Shown in pieces: positions 35,996-47,762 of a stretch of 64,000 nt of DNA (its first letter is position 1; each line of letters begins with the position of its first letter). The stretch comes from Tulasnella sp. 424 (taxonomy: Eukaryota > Basidiomycota > Agaricomycetes > Cantharellales > Tulasnellaceae): NCBI GenBank assembly GCA_019633425.1, contig WSUB01000162.1:26517-90516 (forward strand), read 5' to 3'. The notes under the pieces were generated by a model. That model saw only the letters and a list, made by a program, of their open reading frames with translations, did not search any database and was not told where the DNA came from. Made by a program: the position numbers and the translations under genes.

Positions 35996-36882
35996 CCGTC
36001 TTGCCAAAGTCTCGCCTACGATCATTATCTCGCATGAAAACGAAAGCTGCCAAGCTCATCGACCCAGTCTGGCTACTGTATCTTCCCCTTCTTTTTATTC
36101 GCTCACACGTATTATCATCGTATTTGTATTAGATTGTTGTTAAAACGGCTGGCGGCTCATCAACGGCCGATAAGCTAGCTTGTGATTGAAATATCCTCCT
36201 ACTACTCTACCTACCTGCTACGATTCACGACGTAATGACCTCGTCTGTAATTTGAATTAGGATCGTACCATTGATTGGTCTTGTAGAACGGGTGACCCTC
36301 TGTACATATACCAGTGTTGCATTTCGATGATGTGGCGCCCGAGGTCGTTTGTCCGAGGTCACCGAGTACCTGATGGTTAAGACAGGGGTGTTACAATATT
36401 GCATTCTCGCGGCCATTTCGCCGCATTGTGGAACGGTGGCGCGAATATAGCAGCTAGCCAACCGGGTGTTATTTGTAAGGTCCTAAATTGGCTTTAGGCT
36501 GCCACAACATCGCGAGCGGTGGGTTCTGAGATCCTAGTGTGCCACGGGAGGGCTGGCTGGGAGATGGTATTTAATGACGGACCCGGAGAGAACTCGAGGG
36601 ACATAAATGTGATGTATTTGAATGTTGATGGTTGAGGCGCGATTGTCCTGGAGAGTCCGTTCCCTCATCGTCGGCTCTGAATATCGCTTCTTATTTCAAG
36701 CATGCACGTACACGTTATAGAGAAGCAAGAAAGAATGTATAACACCTATTTAGATAGCTTATAACGCAAAGCCTGGTTCACAGTCTTGAACTTTATTCCT
36801 CTGAACCAGATACAGACGATAGCGAATCATACAAACAACTACCAAAGCGAACGTCTAGCGGAGAGGATATGCTATACTAGAG
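35996..36882. other. intergenic region between convergent OPT and kinase-TPR genes
   Basis: About 890 bp of 3' flank for both genes, AT-richer near 36700-36860. One short open frame (36461-36225, minus strand) has no family resemblance. Nothing else was seen. Confidence 0.5.
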
Positions 36883-39800
36883 TTAGAGTAGATCAACCGA
36901 AGCAGATGTATCGGTCGCTGAAAGTGAAAGTGGTTCTGCGGAGATGTCGCCAGGGTGGGTCACACCTGGCGAAGCCGAATGTGGAAGTGGCGGCTTGGAA
37001 CAAGATCTCTCAACCTCAAGAACCTCCTCCAGGAGCTGTTTTGAAGTTCTCTTGCCCCAGGAATAATTAATTTCTTCCGATATTCCAGCCGCATCGTTGA
37101 CTAAGGTCCTTGCGTCTTGATACCGACCTTGGCATAGGCGGGTCTTACTCAATCTCAAGGAGGAGATTGCCAGGCCGAGGCGGTCTCCAATGCTCCTGTA
37201 GATGACCATCGCTTGAACGTAAGACGCCTCTGCATCGGCGTAATTGAAGCACGCCTGCTGGATTTCCCCGAGCCTTAGCGATGCGTGCGCTCGCCCCGGG
37301 TTATTCCCCATACTCTCGTAGACGGTCATCGCTTGGGTGCAAGACGCCTCCGCTTCAACGTAGTCGGAGTGAATTCTCTGGACGAGCCCAAGCCCAAGCA
37401 ATGCATGCGCTCGGGACAAGTGATCTCCAAGGCTCGCGTAGATAGCTATCGCTTGAGTGTAAGACGCCTCTGCATCGACGTAGTTGGAACGTGCTTGCTG
37501 TATGTCCCCTAGCCCACGCAATGCGTCCGCCCGACCATGCTCGTTCCCGATGCTCGCGTAGATGACCATCGCTTGGTTGTAAGACGTCTCCGCATCAACG
37601 TAATTGGAGCGCGATCGCTGGACGTCCCCTAGTGCAATCAATGTGTTCGCTCGGCCGCGGTCAGCCCCGATGCTCGCGTAAATGACCATGGCTTGGGTGA
37701 AAGACGCCTCCGCATCGAAGTAGTTCGACTGCGCTCGCTGGACGTGCCCGAGCCCTCGCAATGCGTTCGCTCGACCCAGGTCTTCCCCGATAGTCCTGAA
37801 GATGGCCATCGCCTGGGTGTACGACGCCTCTGCATCGATATATTTGGAACGCAATCGCTGGACATGCCCAAGCCCTCGCAATGCGTTCGCTCGGCCCAAG
37901 TCTTCCCCAATGCTCAGATAGATTGCCATCGCCTGGCTATAAGACGCCTCCGCATCGAAGTAGTTGGAGCGCGCTAGCTGGACCTCCCCAAGCGCACGCA
38001 AGGTATTCGCTCGGCCCAGGTCATCCCCGATACTCTCAAAGATGATCATGGCTTGGGTGTAAGATGCCTCCGCATCGACGTAGTTGGAGCGCGCATGCTG
38101 GACGTCCCCGAGTCCACGTAACGAGTGTGCTCGGCCCGGATCATCGAGGCCCCCGAAGATGACCAACGCTTGGGTGTACGACGCCTCGGCATCGGTATAG
38201 TTGGAGCGCGTTTGCTGGACGTCCCCAAGCCCACGCAATGCGTCCGCTCGGCCCTGCTCATTCCCGATGCTCCCGAAGATGTCCATCGCTTGGGTGTAAG
38301 CCGCCTCCGCTTCGGCATACATGCAGCGGACTCGGTAACTATGTGCGAGCTGGACGGATAGGCGTGCTTCTGCAGCTTGATCCCCAGTAGATCGAGCGAT
38401 GGCCAATCCTTGCTCATACATTTTTGTCGCTTCTCCATGCTTGTTTTGCAAACGATGAATTTCCCCCAGCTGCAGGAATAGGGTAGCCGACTGAATCGCG
38501 GATCGCTTGCCACGTTTCGACGCTGGGATAACAGACGGCTGTTCCAAATTAATGTTATCACCTCATGCCTACTAGAGTAGTAGCCTCTCTAACTTACAAT
38601 CCACCGGAGGCTCCTCCAGCACTCCGTAGCTGACGGCCTCCCCTTCGGTTCCGACTTCCAACAGCTCAGCATAATCCTGCATAGACTGTGGATTTGCGAG
38701 AGTTGACTGTGATCGTAGAGCTTTGGCAGATTTCCTTCGACTATCCTCATAATGACAGCTGACTCCAGATTGAGTTCCTCAAATGGATGGCTGTCAGTGA
38801 TAGCCTGAGGCAAGGCGGGTAGATAGGATGGGTTAGTGGAGCTTCGCCTTTGATGGGGCTGGGGAGCTCACCTCCCAAGCGATCCAACCGAGTGCCCAGA
38901 TGTCACTCGCCAGATCCAGTGGCCCTCCACTGAGAACTTCAGGTGGCGCCCAGCGAAAGGAGTATTCGGGGCCAGTAAGTGTCAGGGTGGTAGTGGACGC
39001 AGTAAGGTTGACTGGGAGACCCTTGATGTTTTCTGGAGGAACTCTGCTCTCCGACGGCACTGGTAGGGGCGCCGTGTTTGCTTTGGACTCTTGAATTTCT
39101 CGAGTAATACGCGCCGAGCCAAAATCTGTGATGAGGGCACGATGCTCCGCATTGACAAGGATGTTCAGCTAAGCGAAAATCAATGTAGGACGAAGTTATA
39201 CATGAACGGATTGCCACGCTCACTGATTTCAGGTCGCCGTGGCAGATGGGCGGCTGCCGGCTGTGAAGGTATTCGAGTCCGAGTGCCACGTCTTGAATCT
39301 GAATAACGGTAATAATTAGTTCCTCGTTTGATGAACTCTATGGTTTAAAAACACACCAGCGACACCCGCTCGGGTAACTCTCACTTCCAAGAACCAAGGA
39401 ACTTCCAAAGGTTCCCATTGTCCTCCCAAGGAAAAACCAGCCAGGCAATGCGGTTCTCGGTATCCTCCACAAACCCAATAATCTCTACAATGTTTGGATG
39501 AGACAATTTGTCCAATATGAGTAACTCGTTAACGAACGCCTGAAAAGGCCAAGTCAGTCATGCCAAATATCGCTATCAAGCGCGAACCTACCCGAAGAAA
39601 CTTTTCCTCCGTCATGTCACTATTCAGAACGAATCTCATTTTCTTCACGGCCACCGTTCTTCGTTGTTCCCAACTACCGTCCGCCTTGACAAGCGCAGCC
39701 ACCGCGATGTCGGCATAAGTACCGCCATCTTTGGAAATGGCGCCGCCGGAGTTGATTTCGGTGATGGATATTCGTTTTCTTGACAGAGTCGCGAGGACGT

Positions 39801-40032
39801 CTCGCTACGGCGAAGAACGAGTTAGCGCTGCCTCCGGAACTCCACCTCATGGATCGGCATTTACAGCAGATAGCTTGATCCTTGTGGACTGTCCGGTCTC
39901 GGTTTCCGTAAAAGACTGGGTTCCCTCTCCAAATTCCAGAAGCAGAACAGGGGAGGCTTCCGTTACGACATCGGCTTTTCGTTTGAAAGGATTCGTTCCA
40001 GCATCCGGTAGCGCCGTTGGAGGTATTGACAT
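36883..40032 (-). CDS. protein kinase fused to a 12-unit TPR array
   Basis: One gene encoding a short N-terminal tail, a TKL-like protein kinase and a tetratricopeptide-repeat C-terminus, about 900 residues. Kinase landmarks in order: ISITEINSGGAISKDGGTY (modified Gly-loop), catalytic Lys in RRTVAVKKMRF, LSHPNIVEIIGFVE, ICHGDLKS (HGD in place of HRD), ILVNAEHRALITDFGSARIT with DFG, FRWAPPEVLSGG and SDIWALGWIAWE. All catalytic residues appear present. The kinase exon ends LRWI at 38598. A 59-nt intron (38539-38597) joins it in phase to the TPR part (PSVIPASKRGKRSAIQ), so these are not two genes. Twelve TPR units follow, ten of them about 40 residues and near-identical (consensus LGDVQxARSNYVDAEASYTQ). 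No TM segment. Role unknown; a sensor or signalling receptor is plausible. Confidence 0.82.
37150..38340 (-). repeat. 120-bp direct repeat array encoding TPR units
   Basis: Ten consecutive units of about 120 bp inside the kinase-TPR gene. On the + strand each carries a GACGCCTC/GCATCG block (the DAEASY codons) and a CATCGCTTGGGTGTAAGA block. Units in the middle differ from one another mainly at the helix-surface residues (QQARSNY, QRLRSKY, QRAQSNY, QRSRSNY), while the scaffold is nearly invariant. This indicates recent unit duplication or gene conversion. Confidence 0.88.
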
Positions 40033-40824
40033 TGTGGCAACTTTGAGCAGCCGCCCTCCAAGTCAAGAGGATCTAAGAGCAGAATCAGCCAGGAAGTGGG
40101 TGGTTGAGGAAAGCTCTATGGGTTGGACTTTGGGGGAGCTGTCGTTTGAGAACTGCTGAGCGGTGGTGTTGCACATCTCGACACTTGGGTTTACGTAAGT
40201 GACGCGGTCGGACCCTCTGCACCTGGAGGTAAAGTCGTCTCTCGATTTCTGTGCTCGCATCTAGTCGCTGGACGAGCTGACTGGCTTCCCCTCAGCGGCG
40301 GCAGCTTCAAACGCAAAGACGGACTTGGGAGAATGAATGAGACTACAAAACCGGAACGGCCTACGTCGCCATTCGGTCGTGCTCGGGATGCCCAAAATGC
40401 ACTAGATCACTCGCCTGTCACCAAGCGCGGCTCTGGATAGGGAGGGTGCCGGTGAGGTGAACGAGCGAAGTCGAAGTCGAAGGTCGGCCCTAACTTCTTG
40501 CCAAGCCTTGGATCCCGCCGAGGGGAGCCCCAGCGCCTAGGAAACTTATCCGACGTCGTGGATTGTCCTTAAAATATTAATAGGATCCTTATGAATTATT
40601 TCGGTCAACGTGACTTTTGTCTCAAGTTAAGACAATAGATTGACAGAAGAGGTTCCTTGTAATTACAATAGGTAGAAGTCCACATGAACGGAAACACGGT
40701 GACCAGAGGCGATACAAGGATAAGTAAAGATGAGCGAGTATGAGTCAAGGAACGATGTATGTGAGTTGGGATAGATAATGCATAGAAACAAAGGCGAGCG
40801 GGTATGGAACGAAAAGACAACCCT
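40033..40824. other. intergenic region, kinase-TPR promoter and terpene synthase 3' flank
   Basis: About 790 bp. AT-richer at 40570-40800. Small open frames only, with no similarity to known families. No repeat was seen. Confidence 0.5.
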
Positions 40825-41957
40825 TTATTCAGCCTTGATGCCGAGCTCCTCGAGACGATAGCGAGGGGTGAGCATATGGAATTCAACATAGCCCTGAAAG
40901 AGGAGATGTGCAATTAGGCCACTGTTTTCATTATCGAGCAAGAAAGTGAGTAGACTCACATAAGTGAAGTTGAGGGCCAACTTGCGGACCTCATCGCTCT
41001 GTTCCGATGCGATGGCGACAATCCGTTGAATGTTTGCGGCGGACTCGGCGGCGATTTCCTTAAGAACGACAAGAGGGTCCTTGTTTTCGACGGCGGCGCG
41101 GTTCATGAGGAACGAGTTAGTCTCTCCTGCGAGATTTTCCTTGTAAAAGGAGAGGACGTCGCTGAGGGAAGGAGGTCAGGGACTGCGTGCGTAAGAAGTT
41201 AAAGGGACTCGGATACTAACTTGGAAAGGCTAATCAATTTTTCAAATTCAGGGGCGAGTTGGATATATGACTGGACGTCGTATGTCTCGGATTTGGGGAA
41301 GGCCATATGGCCGTAAACGACCCCAACGCCGGAGCGGCTGCGAAGGAACCAGGGATAGGGGGTGGCGTGGATGCTGAGCTTCAAGTCCTTGGTGGTGGTC
41401 TCGATGTAAGTCGCGGTGAGGAACTCGAGTGAACCGCTGACGATCATGTTGGCAGCGACTTGGGGGAACATGTCGTAGGCGTTTCGGAGGTGCTCGGCGT
41501 ACTTGTCAAGAACAGGGTCATCTTGCGGTTGGCCGCGGAGGAATCGGATATGGAAGTCTTTGATCCTGTCCGGATTCTTCTCCGCAAAGTCGTCGGCGTA
41601 GAAGAAGAAACAAGAATAGAGGGCGGCATAGTGCAGATACGGCTCTGGTAAGTGTCCGTAAGATGTCTCGGCAAGGATGGCGGCGGATTGGGTGAGTTTG
41701 GTTAGAAGCTTCTGGTCGACAGGGACGTTCCATGATTGGATTTCTGCGGAGAGAAATTGACGGAGAGCGGCGTTGGGCCGAGTCCGTCGTGGTCGATAGT
41801 CGATTGCGAGGAGGAAGTCGTCAATGACACGCCTGATGTCGTCATTTGGGGATGTTGGTTGGACGGGGGATCTGGGGAGAGAGAGGCCGATGACGCGGAA
41901 GGGGTCAGAAGCACGTGAGGGAGGAAGCGGGCAAGGAGGCTCACTTTTCCGAAACAT
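40825..41957 (-). CDS. TRI5-like sesquiterpene synthase
   Basis: Class I terpene cyclase of the trichodiene-synthase-like family, converting farnesyl diphosphate into a sesquiterpene. Exons 41957-41221, 41161-40960 and 40893-40825 sum to 1008 nt, 335 residues, the usual size. The first Mg-binding motif is FFFYADDFAEKNPD (Asp-Asp-x-x-Glu). Splicing AA|GTTAGT to the acceptor at 41162 rebuilds the second metal motif as NDVLSFYKE, a canonical NSE triad (N, S, E), followed by ETNSFLMNRAAV. The C-terminal HMLTPRYRLEELG includes the RY pair that senses pyrophosphate. All catalytic elements are intact. The neighbours (kinase-TPR, PRP19) include no P450 or oxidoreductase, so no pathway cluster is evident. 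The product cannot be told from sequence. Confidence 0.88.
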
Positions 41958-43636
41958 ATAACGAAGTGTTTGACTTGCGAGGCGAGAGCTTGTGTAAAAA
42001 GCGACGAGCCAACATGAGGAGAAAAGGAGGGGGATAAAGACAAAGAGAGAGCGGAGGGGGAGGTTTATTGCCAGCTCATGGCTTGCGGCGGGTTGAACCT
42101 CTTATAGCAAGGTGTGACCTGCCGATCTCGGAGAAGGGTGTTGGCTGTCTAGAAGGACAGAACGTGCGATAAAATGAAATAAATGAAAGGTGATCGAGGG
42201 ATGCAAAAGCTAATCCTGATTCAAAAAGAGGCAAACAGACAGCTAGAAGTGGAAGCAAAGGGTTCAGCATCCTTAAAAACAAATAATTACTATATTAGGA
42301 AACTCTTCGGGAAATTCACTTCACCCTTTCTTATTGTGGCTAACGGTGACCCCATCCACAAAACAACGGAGACTACTTTGAAAGTTTATTGATTCCACTG
42401 GGCGGGATCGTTGGGAACGGGACATAGTAAGTAATTGGTTTCTGTTTTGTAGGGCGGGACTATCCGGGTGCAAAGCAACGTCAGCCCAGCTAAGTGTCGT
42501 AAATGGAATCCAAAGAAACTTCTTTCCGGGATCTACTTATCAGCAGCCATCCTCCGGCCAATGGGATGAATCCAGCCGGTGGAGGGGGTGCTGGAACCTC
42601 GAAGGGGCCCCCAAGGGTCGCCGTTCCTACACGCCGCAAACATGACGAATGACCAATCCAGACGGACTTCTGGTCCAACAATCCCCACTGGGAAACCCCA
42701 ACAGCCCACGAGAAACTGGCAAATCTTCACAATTCGGAGGAACGTGTGGGTTGAAACCTTCCTGACTCTCTCTGCTTCATTCTGCTCCACTGACGTCAGG
42801 CCCTCACAGGTACAACGTCATATCATGAGAACCTCTTGGAGATGACAGCTGGGTCGAGCCGGTTGGACAATTACACGCTGCTCGTTGGGCGATGGTTAGC
42901 GCACAGGTTTCCCACGACAGCGTCCTCTCCGCTGAAGTAGTTTCGATGATATATCAATGTCGCTTTGGATATTTCTGTACATAATGACTTTCGTCTCTAT
43001 CGTGTTGAATATCTTATTCAAACTTAGCGGCTAAAGTACTTCCAGTGAGCGTACTACACCTGCGTGTCCCGCCCATCGCGGCAGTATCGACTTGACAACT
43101 GGACCAGCACAAGGGAGCTACTATATTCGATAGGGAGCACAGATAGCCGTACCTTACCCGAACGGCAGATTGAGAGGGACGGACTGCACGTGGCGGAAGC
43201 CTTCCCCCTAGGTGGACCAAGTGTTTGGGGGAAGGCATGGGGCGAGATCGAAAAGTCAAAAACTCTCAGTACTGTATCTTAAGCCGCAGATGTTTTAGAT
43301 TTTCCGTGTGATAATTAAAAAAAATGTGTTTAAAGCTTTGAGCGATATCCAAAGGAGGGAACCAACCTCGATGTTGCACCACGCATTGACAGAGAACTAA
43401 TTTTAGATTGCATGATACGTCGTTTCACCACTTCTAAGCATAGCTAGTAGTCCCCTCTAATGCGTACTCGTTTCGTTTGAGGTGCAGATTGACGGGTTTT
43501 GGGCGAAAACAAAACACCAATTGTCGACGTGAGAATCGCATCGACTTGGTCTGGCATTTTGTTGTCAACCGCCCAGACGCGTCAACAGGCCACCACCCCG
43601 AGCTCCCTTCCCCACCAAAAAAAAAAACACCGAGAA
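41958..43636. other. 1.7 kb divergent intergenic region
   Basis: Lies between the terpene synthase start and the PRP19 start. It contains only short open frames without family resemblance. An A tract directly precedes the PRP19 start (43618-43627). A six-codon upstream frame begins at 43459 and ends before PRP19. I see no repeat or RNA gene. Confidence 0.5.
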
Positions 43637-45343
43637 ATGTACTTTTGCGCAATCTCCGGAGAGCCGCCCCAAGAACCGGTCGTCTCGTCCAAATCTGGTC
43701 AAATTTACGAGCGACGCCTCATCTTGAAGTACATTCAGGAAAATGGGACAGAACCAACAACCGGGGATAAGTTGGAGGAAACGGATTTGATTGCCCTCAA
43801 AGCCAGTAAGATCCAAATGCAAGGTGTTATGCGCATGCAACCGGGAGAACTGATAATGCTCTTATCCTCTGCTAGATCCCAAGTCCTCTGCGCCGAGACC
43901 AGCTAGTGCCACCTCCATACCAGCGCTTCTGCACACCTTGCAGAAGGAATGGGACTCGCTCATGCTCGAGTTCTACACTCTCAACCAACAGCACCAAGCT
44001 ACGAGGCAGGAACTCAGCAACTCGCTCTATCAACAGGATGCTGCCACTCGTGTCATCGCTAGGCTGATCAAAGAACGAGATGCTGCTCGAGAGTACGTCC
44101 CACCAAACCTTCGCCTTGGTTATCTTACTAACTGCCTCTCCACGACCACTCAGAGCTCTCGCAAGCGTTCAGGCTACTACGGGTCTTTCCTCTACTCAAG
44201 ATGTTGACATGGCCGAAGCCCCATCCGAGAGTGCCTTGCCCGCAGACGTTATGGCTACCATTGAGGAGACCAACTCTAGGTACGCAGATAGGAGCGCCGG
44301 AATTTTGATCGCCATTAACCGTCTCCCTCCTCCCCTCTAGTCTGTCGTCCGTCCGTAAAAAGAGAAAGCCACCAACCGACTACGCCAAGCCCGAAGCCGT
44401 CAAAGGCTTCCAATCGGTTCACACTATTCCATCTCTTCATGCTTCCTCGCCAGCCGGCATCACCTCGATAGTGCTCTCCACTACCAACCCAAATCAATTC
44501 CTCACCGGCGGCAACGACAAGACCGTCCAGCTTTACGACCGAGAAGCGGGTAAGGTCCTCGCCACCCTCAAAGGTCACACCAAGCGCATCAACCACGTCA
44601 GGTTACGCGAAAAAGAAGGGGAGAACACGCTTGTCGTATCGGGAGGCGCTGACAAGACGGTTCGGGTCTGGAGCCACGACTCTGCCTCTGGAGAGTACGC
44701 CCCCGCCTCGACCTTCAAGACTCACAAGGGCGAGATCACTGGCATCGACCTGCACCCGTCCGGGAAGTACTTGGCCGTCGGGTCCGCAGATAAGACCTGG
44801 TCTCTCCAGTCCCTGGAGACGTTCCAAACCCTGTTCCACGGCGCTGCTGGTGAACCTTACGCATCACTATCCCTCCATCCCGACGGCTGTCTCCTCGCCC
44901 TCGGCACTCTTTCATCGACTATCCAAATCTACGACATCCGGTCTCAGTCTTTCGTTGCCTCTCTTGGACCCGAAGAAGTCGCAACTCCTTTCGCCGTCAA
45001 CACCTTGTCGTTCTCCGAGAACGGATACCACCTCGCGGCGCCAGATGGCACTAGCAGCGTCGCCATTTGGGATCTCAGGAAGCAAAAGACCGTCACATCT
45101 ATCAACCTCGCTCCTACGGACGCCAATGCAACGTACAAGATTAACCGAATCCGATACGACCCCAGCGCTCAGTGGTTTGGTGTCGCCGGCAGCCACGATG
45201 CCAGGATCATCTCGCACAAGACGTGGGAGGAGTTAGTAAGACTCGAGGAAGGCGGCGAAGTCGTTGATCTGGCGTTTGGTGGACTCGGCAAGGAGGTTTG
45301 GGGCGTAAGCGGAAGGGAGGTAAGGATTTGGGGGAGTGCATGA
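43637..45343 (+). CDS. PRP19: Prp19, U-box/WD40 splicing E3 ubiquitin ligase
   Basis: Core subunit of the NineTeen complex, which activates the spliceosome. Exons 43637-43805, 43876-44092, 44154-44279 and 44341-45343 sum to 1515 nt, 504 residues. The N-terminal U-box reads [20 protein letters not shown], then [20 protein letters not shown]. The coiled-coil tetramerisation region includes [40 protein letters not shown]. After a disordered linker the WD40 propeller begins at [20 protein letters not shown] and ends [11 protein letters not shown] longer open frame with an ATG at 43499 is not used; the U-box must begin at the ATG at 43637. A housekeeping gene set between accessory genes. Confidence 0.96.
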
Positions 45344-45771
45344 TGACGTGAGCGTCCGGGTTCGTACAGATTGTATCTTGACTTTCTTAAAAGACTACCG
45401 TCGCTCTATCTTTGTTGGCAAATCCTCGATCGTGCGCGGAAATTTGAGTCGAGCATAAACCTAAGCACCCATGGTGTCCAAGGGCTGAATGGGTCCTGAC
45501 CCTCCTTACGCTCAAAAATGCTCGGCAAGACGACTAGACCGCGAACACGTTCGCGAATCAATCAGGAAGATTCGGTGGGATGGAGGGGGGCCCTTGACGG
45601 TTGACTTTCACAACATACGCTGAGGACTGGTTGGTCAACAAGGACGTGGGCGGGCAGAAATGCTCTGGCATATGAGTCTGGGGTTTAGTTCACGTAGCTG
45701 ATATTGTTGCGTAGAGATGGACAAAGAATCATGGTCATGATATTTGAAAGCGATCGAACACATAGACGCTC
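45344..45771. other. intergenic region between convergent PRP19 and oxygenase genes
   Basis: About 430 bp of 3' flanks. No coding or repeat signal was seen. Confidence 0.5.
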
Positions 45772-47404
45772 CTAATTATTTGTTTCAGGCTCCGCCCGAC
45801 ATCCAGAACCGTATGGCGGGATCTCTAAGATCGTCACCGCTGCGGCGTAGGTGTGGCTCTCCGATGGCTCGTTTCCATACGAAGGGAAAGTGCTCGTCTC
45901 GGTAAACATACCGGGCTTGCCAATCCAAATCAGATCCATCTCCAACTCCACATCGCAATGTTCCAAAACCAGTTGAAATCCCTCCGGTGGCTCATCTTTA
46001 TTTATGGAGATTGATTCCGGAATATTCGTCTCGAACCTGTTGGATGTAAAGCGGTTAAGGGTGTGCGGATTGTAGCTGCTGTAATCATCCACTGGATATC
46101 GCATGACGTTTTCTGCCCCGGAGGCTGTGCCAAACTTGAATGTTGAGTTGGGAATATCGGTGTACTCGTCTTCGTACATGTTTTTATACACAGCTTTTGT
46201 GGAGACTGGAATGCCGAACTGGCGCGCCGCATACACGAGGATCTGGTCGCTGCCTGTTTTCCCGTAGAGGCATGGGTATCGTCCGAAAAGGAAAGAAGAG
46301 TAACAAAGAAGGTGCCCACCTTTCAGTATGTCTATAAGATGAACGGAACGCCGAGCTAACGGCAGTGGATACTCGTGGCGCGAAGGAAACGCGAGTCGAC
46401 CTCCATTTGGACGAAAATCCTTGTTTTCCAGAACCTCTGCTTTTAAATCCTGGAATATCTGCTTTGAAGATACATCGAGGTTGGCATTCAGCTGGGAGGG
46501 AATGAATGCTTGGATGGCGTTGGTCTTGTAGATATCGTAAGCGATGGTGATCCTATGCCCGGCCGTTACAGGCAGAATTTCATGCTCTGTATCCGCGTAG
46601 AAAAAGACCCAAGGGAGATTGGTTTTGGATAGACCTCTCCTCCCGTCTGTACTCCAGTCTATGCTCGTCTCTGAACTCCAGCGTTTAAGCATCAGCTGGC
46701 CACCTGAGAAGCTAGTCGGAAGTCCGATGAGTAATGTGCCGATGTGATTTTCCCCCTTGGGTGTATCTTGATGTAGCTTGAAGTGACCGCCTACCCAAGA
46801 GAAATCAGTGAGGAATCAATTATCTTTCCTAAAAAAACACTTCCACACCCGTAACGTATGAGTTGAGCTTATAAAGTTTGGCCTCAACCTGTTTGACACT
46901 GAGTATAGAAATTTCTCTTGATATCGCGTCTAGTATCGCACTTTCGTCGGCCAGCGGATCGAAGTTGAAGCCGAAGCGGTCGGCTCGTATTTCTCGGGCC
47001 AGACGGTAGGATTCGTCTTGAACTAGTTCATTTCCTCGACCAAAATGAGAGGGTTCTCCATCTTGATGCAGTTCGTCGAGCATTTTTTCGTCGGTTTGAA
47101 AGATGGGTACGACCCTTCGAGATTCATTGATGAATGGCAATCGATCAGTTCGATTTACTGCATGCATGCTTGGGCAGGAAGTCAGACTGCCGTACTTTGC
47201 CTTGCGTGTGTCCGAGGGGTCTCCACAACCGATTTCATACATGAGAAGCGGATTGCTGCATCCAAGAGAAGATACATCTAGGTTCCCCTGTAAAACAGTA
47301 ATGCTGGAAAAGCGCATCTCTTGCCAGGCCCACTGCAGGCGGTCCAATACTTCGGCCTCCGTTTTCGAGATCGGTTGGCGACTGCTCAAATACGCTTTTG
47401 ACAT
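45772..47404 (-). CDS. 2OG-Fe(II) oxygenase, ligands intact (pair 1, copy A)
   Basis: Member of a large agaric family of 2-oxoglutarate/Fe(II) dioxygenases with a P4H-like core. Exons 47404-47196, 47114-46849, 46790-46320 and 46253-45772 sum to 1428 nt, 475 residues. It starts MSKAYLSSRQPISKTEAEVL. The jelly-roll core has VEAKLYKLNSYVTGGHFKLH with the His-x-Asp ligands in KLHQDTPKG, LLIGLPTSFSGGQLMLKRW, the distal His in ADTEHEILPVTAGHR and the 2OG-binding Arg in GHRITIAYDIY. All iron and co-substrate residues are present. The last intron (66 nt) can be read through in frame, so a simple ORF overstates the exon. It is divergent from the gene at 47763. The substrate is unknown. Confidence 0.8.
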
Positions 47405-47762
47405 GGAGAATTTGACGATGGTAGGATGGAGGCAGACTTGAGGGGGGACGTTTGAAGTTTGATTGCAGTGAACCGCCCGACGAAACTCTAACTCGGTTCG
47501 ACAAACAAAGCAAAACATAAAACAACGTATCTTTTTATCATTGCCCCCGCCCTCGTCTGAGCGAACGAACTTTGCCTGCAGGGTTGCTAGCGAGTGAGTA
47601 ATTCCAGGGCAAGGTGGATGCCAGTGGGCCTACACGCTCAGACCTGGTGAACATCGCTATCCAGGATCTATCGTCCCTAGCTTCGCCAGGCTGATTTCTT
47701 ATATCTTTCCCGCCGCAACACTCGCAGATCGCTGAAGACTGAATCCTTCAACCTTGAAAGCC
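47405..47762. promoter_or_regulatory. bidirectional promoter of oxygenase pair 1
   Basis: 358 bp between divergent starts, matched by the 365-bp region of pair 2 (51418-51782). Conserved blocks include AACAAAGCAAAACA near the A side and CCGCAACACTCGCAG followed by TCCTTC and CATGTCGAA at the B side. No open frame of its own. Confidence 0.55.

Noticed and set aside
38539..38597. Kinase and TPR array as two separate genes
   Set aside because: A consensus donor GTAAGT and acceptor CAG join the two frames in phase. The only ATG opening the TPR frame lies inside that intron region.
43499..43636. Upstream ATG extending PRP19 by 46 residues
   Set aside because: The U-box begins at the ATG at 43637, as in all Prp19 proteins, and with it the spliced length of 504 is typical. 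The upstream part is leader with an A tract.
44603..45217. Long antisense frames within PRP19 exon 4
   Set aside because: They are reverse shadows of a GC-rich WD40 coding region with no independent support.
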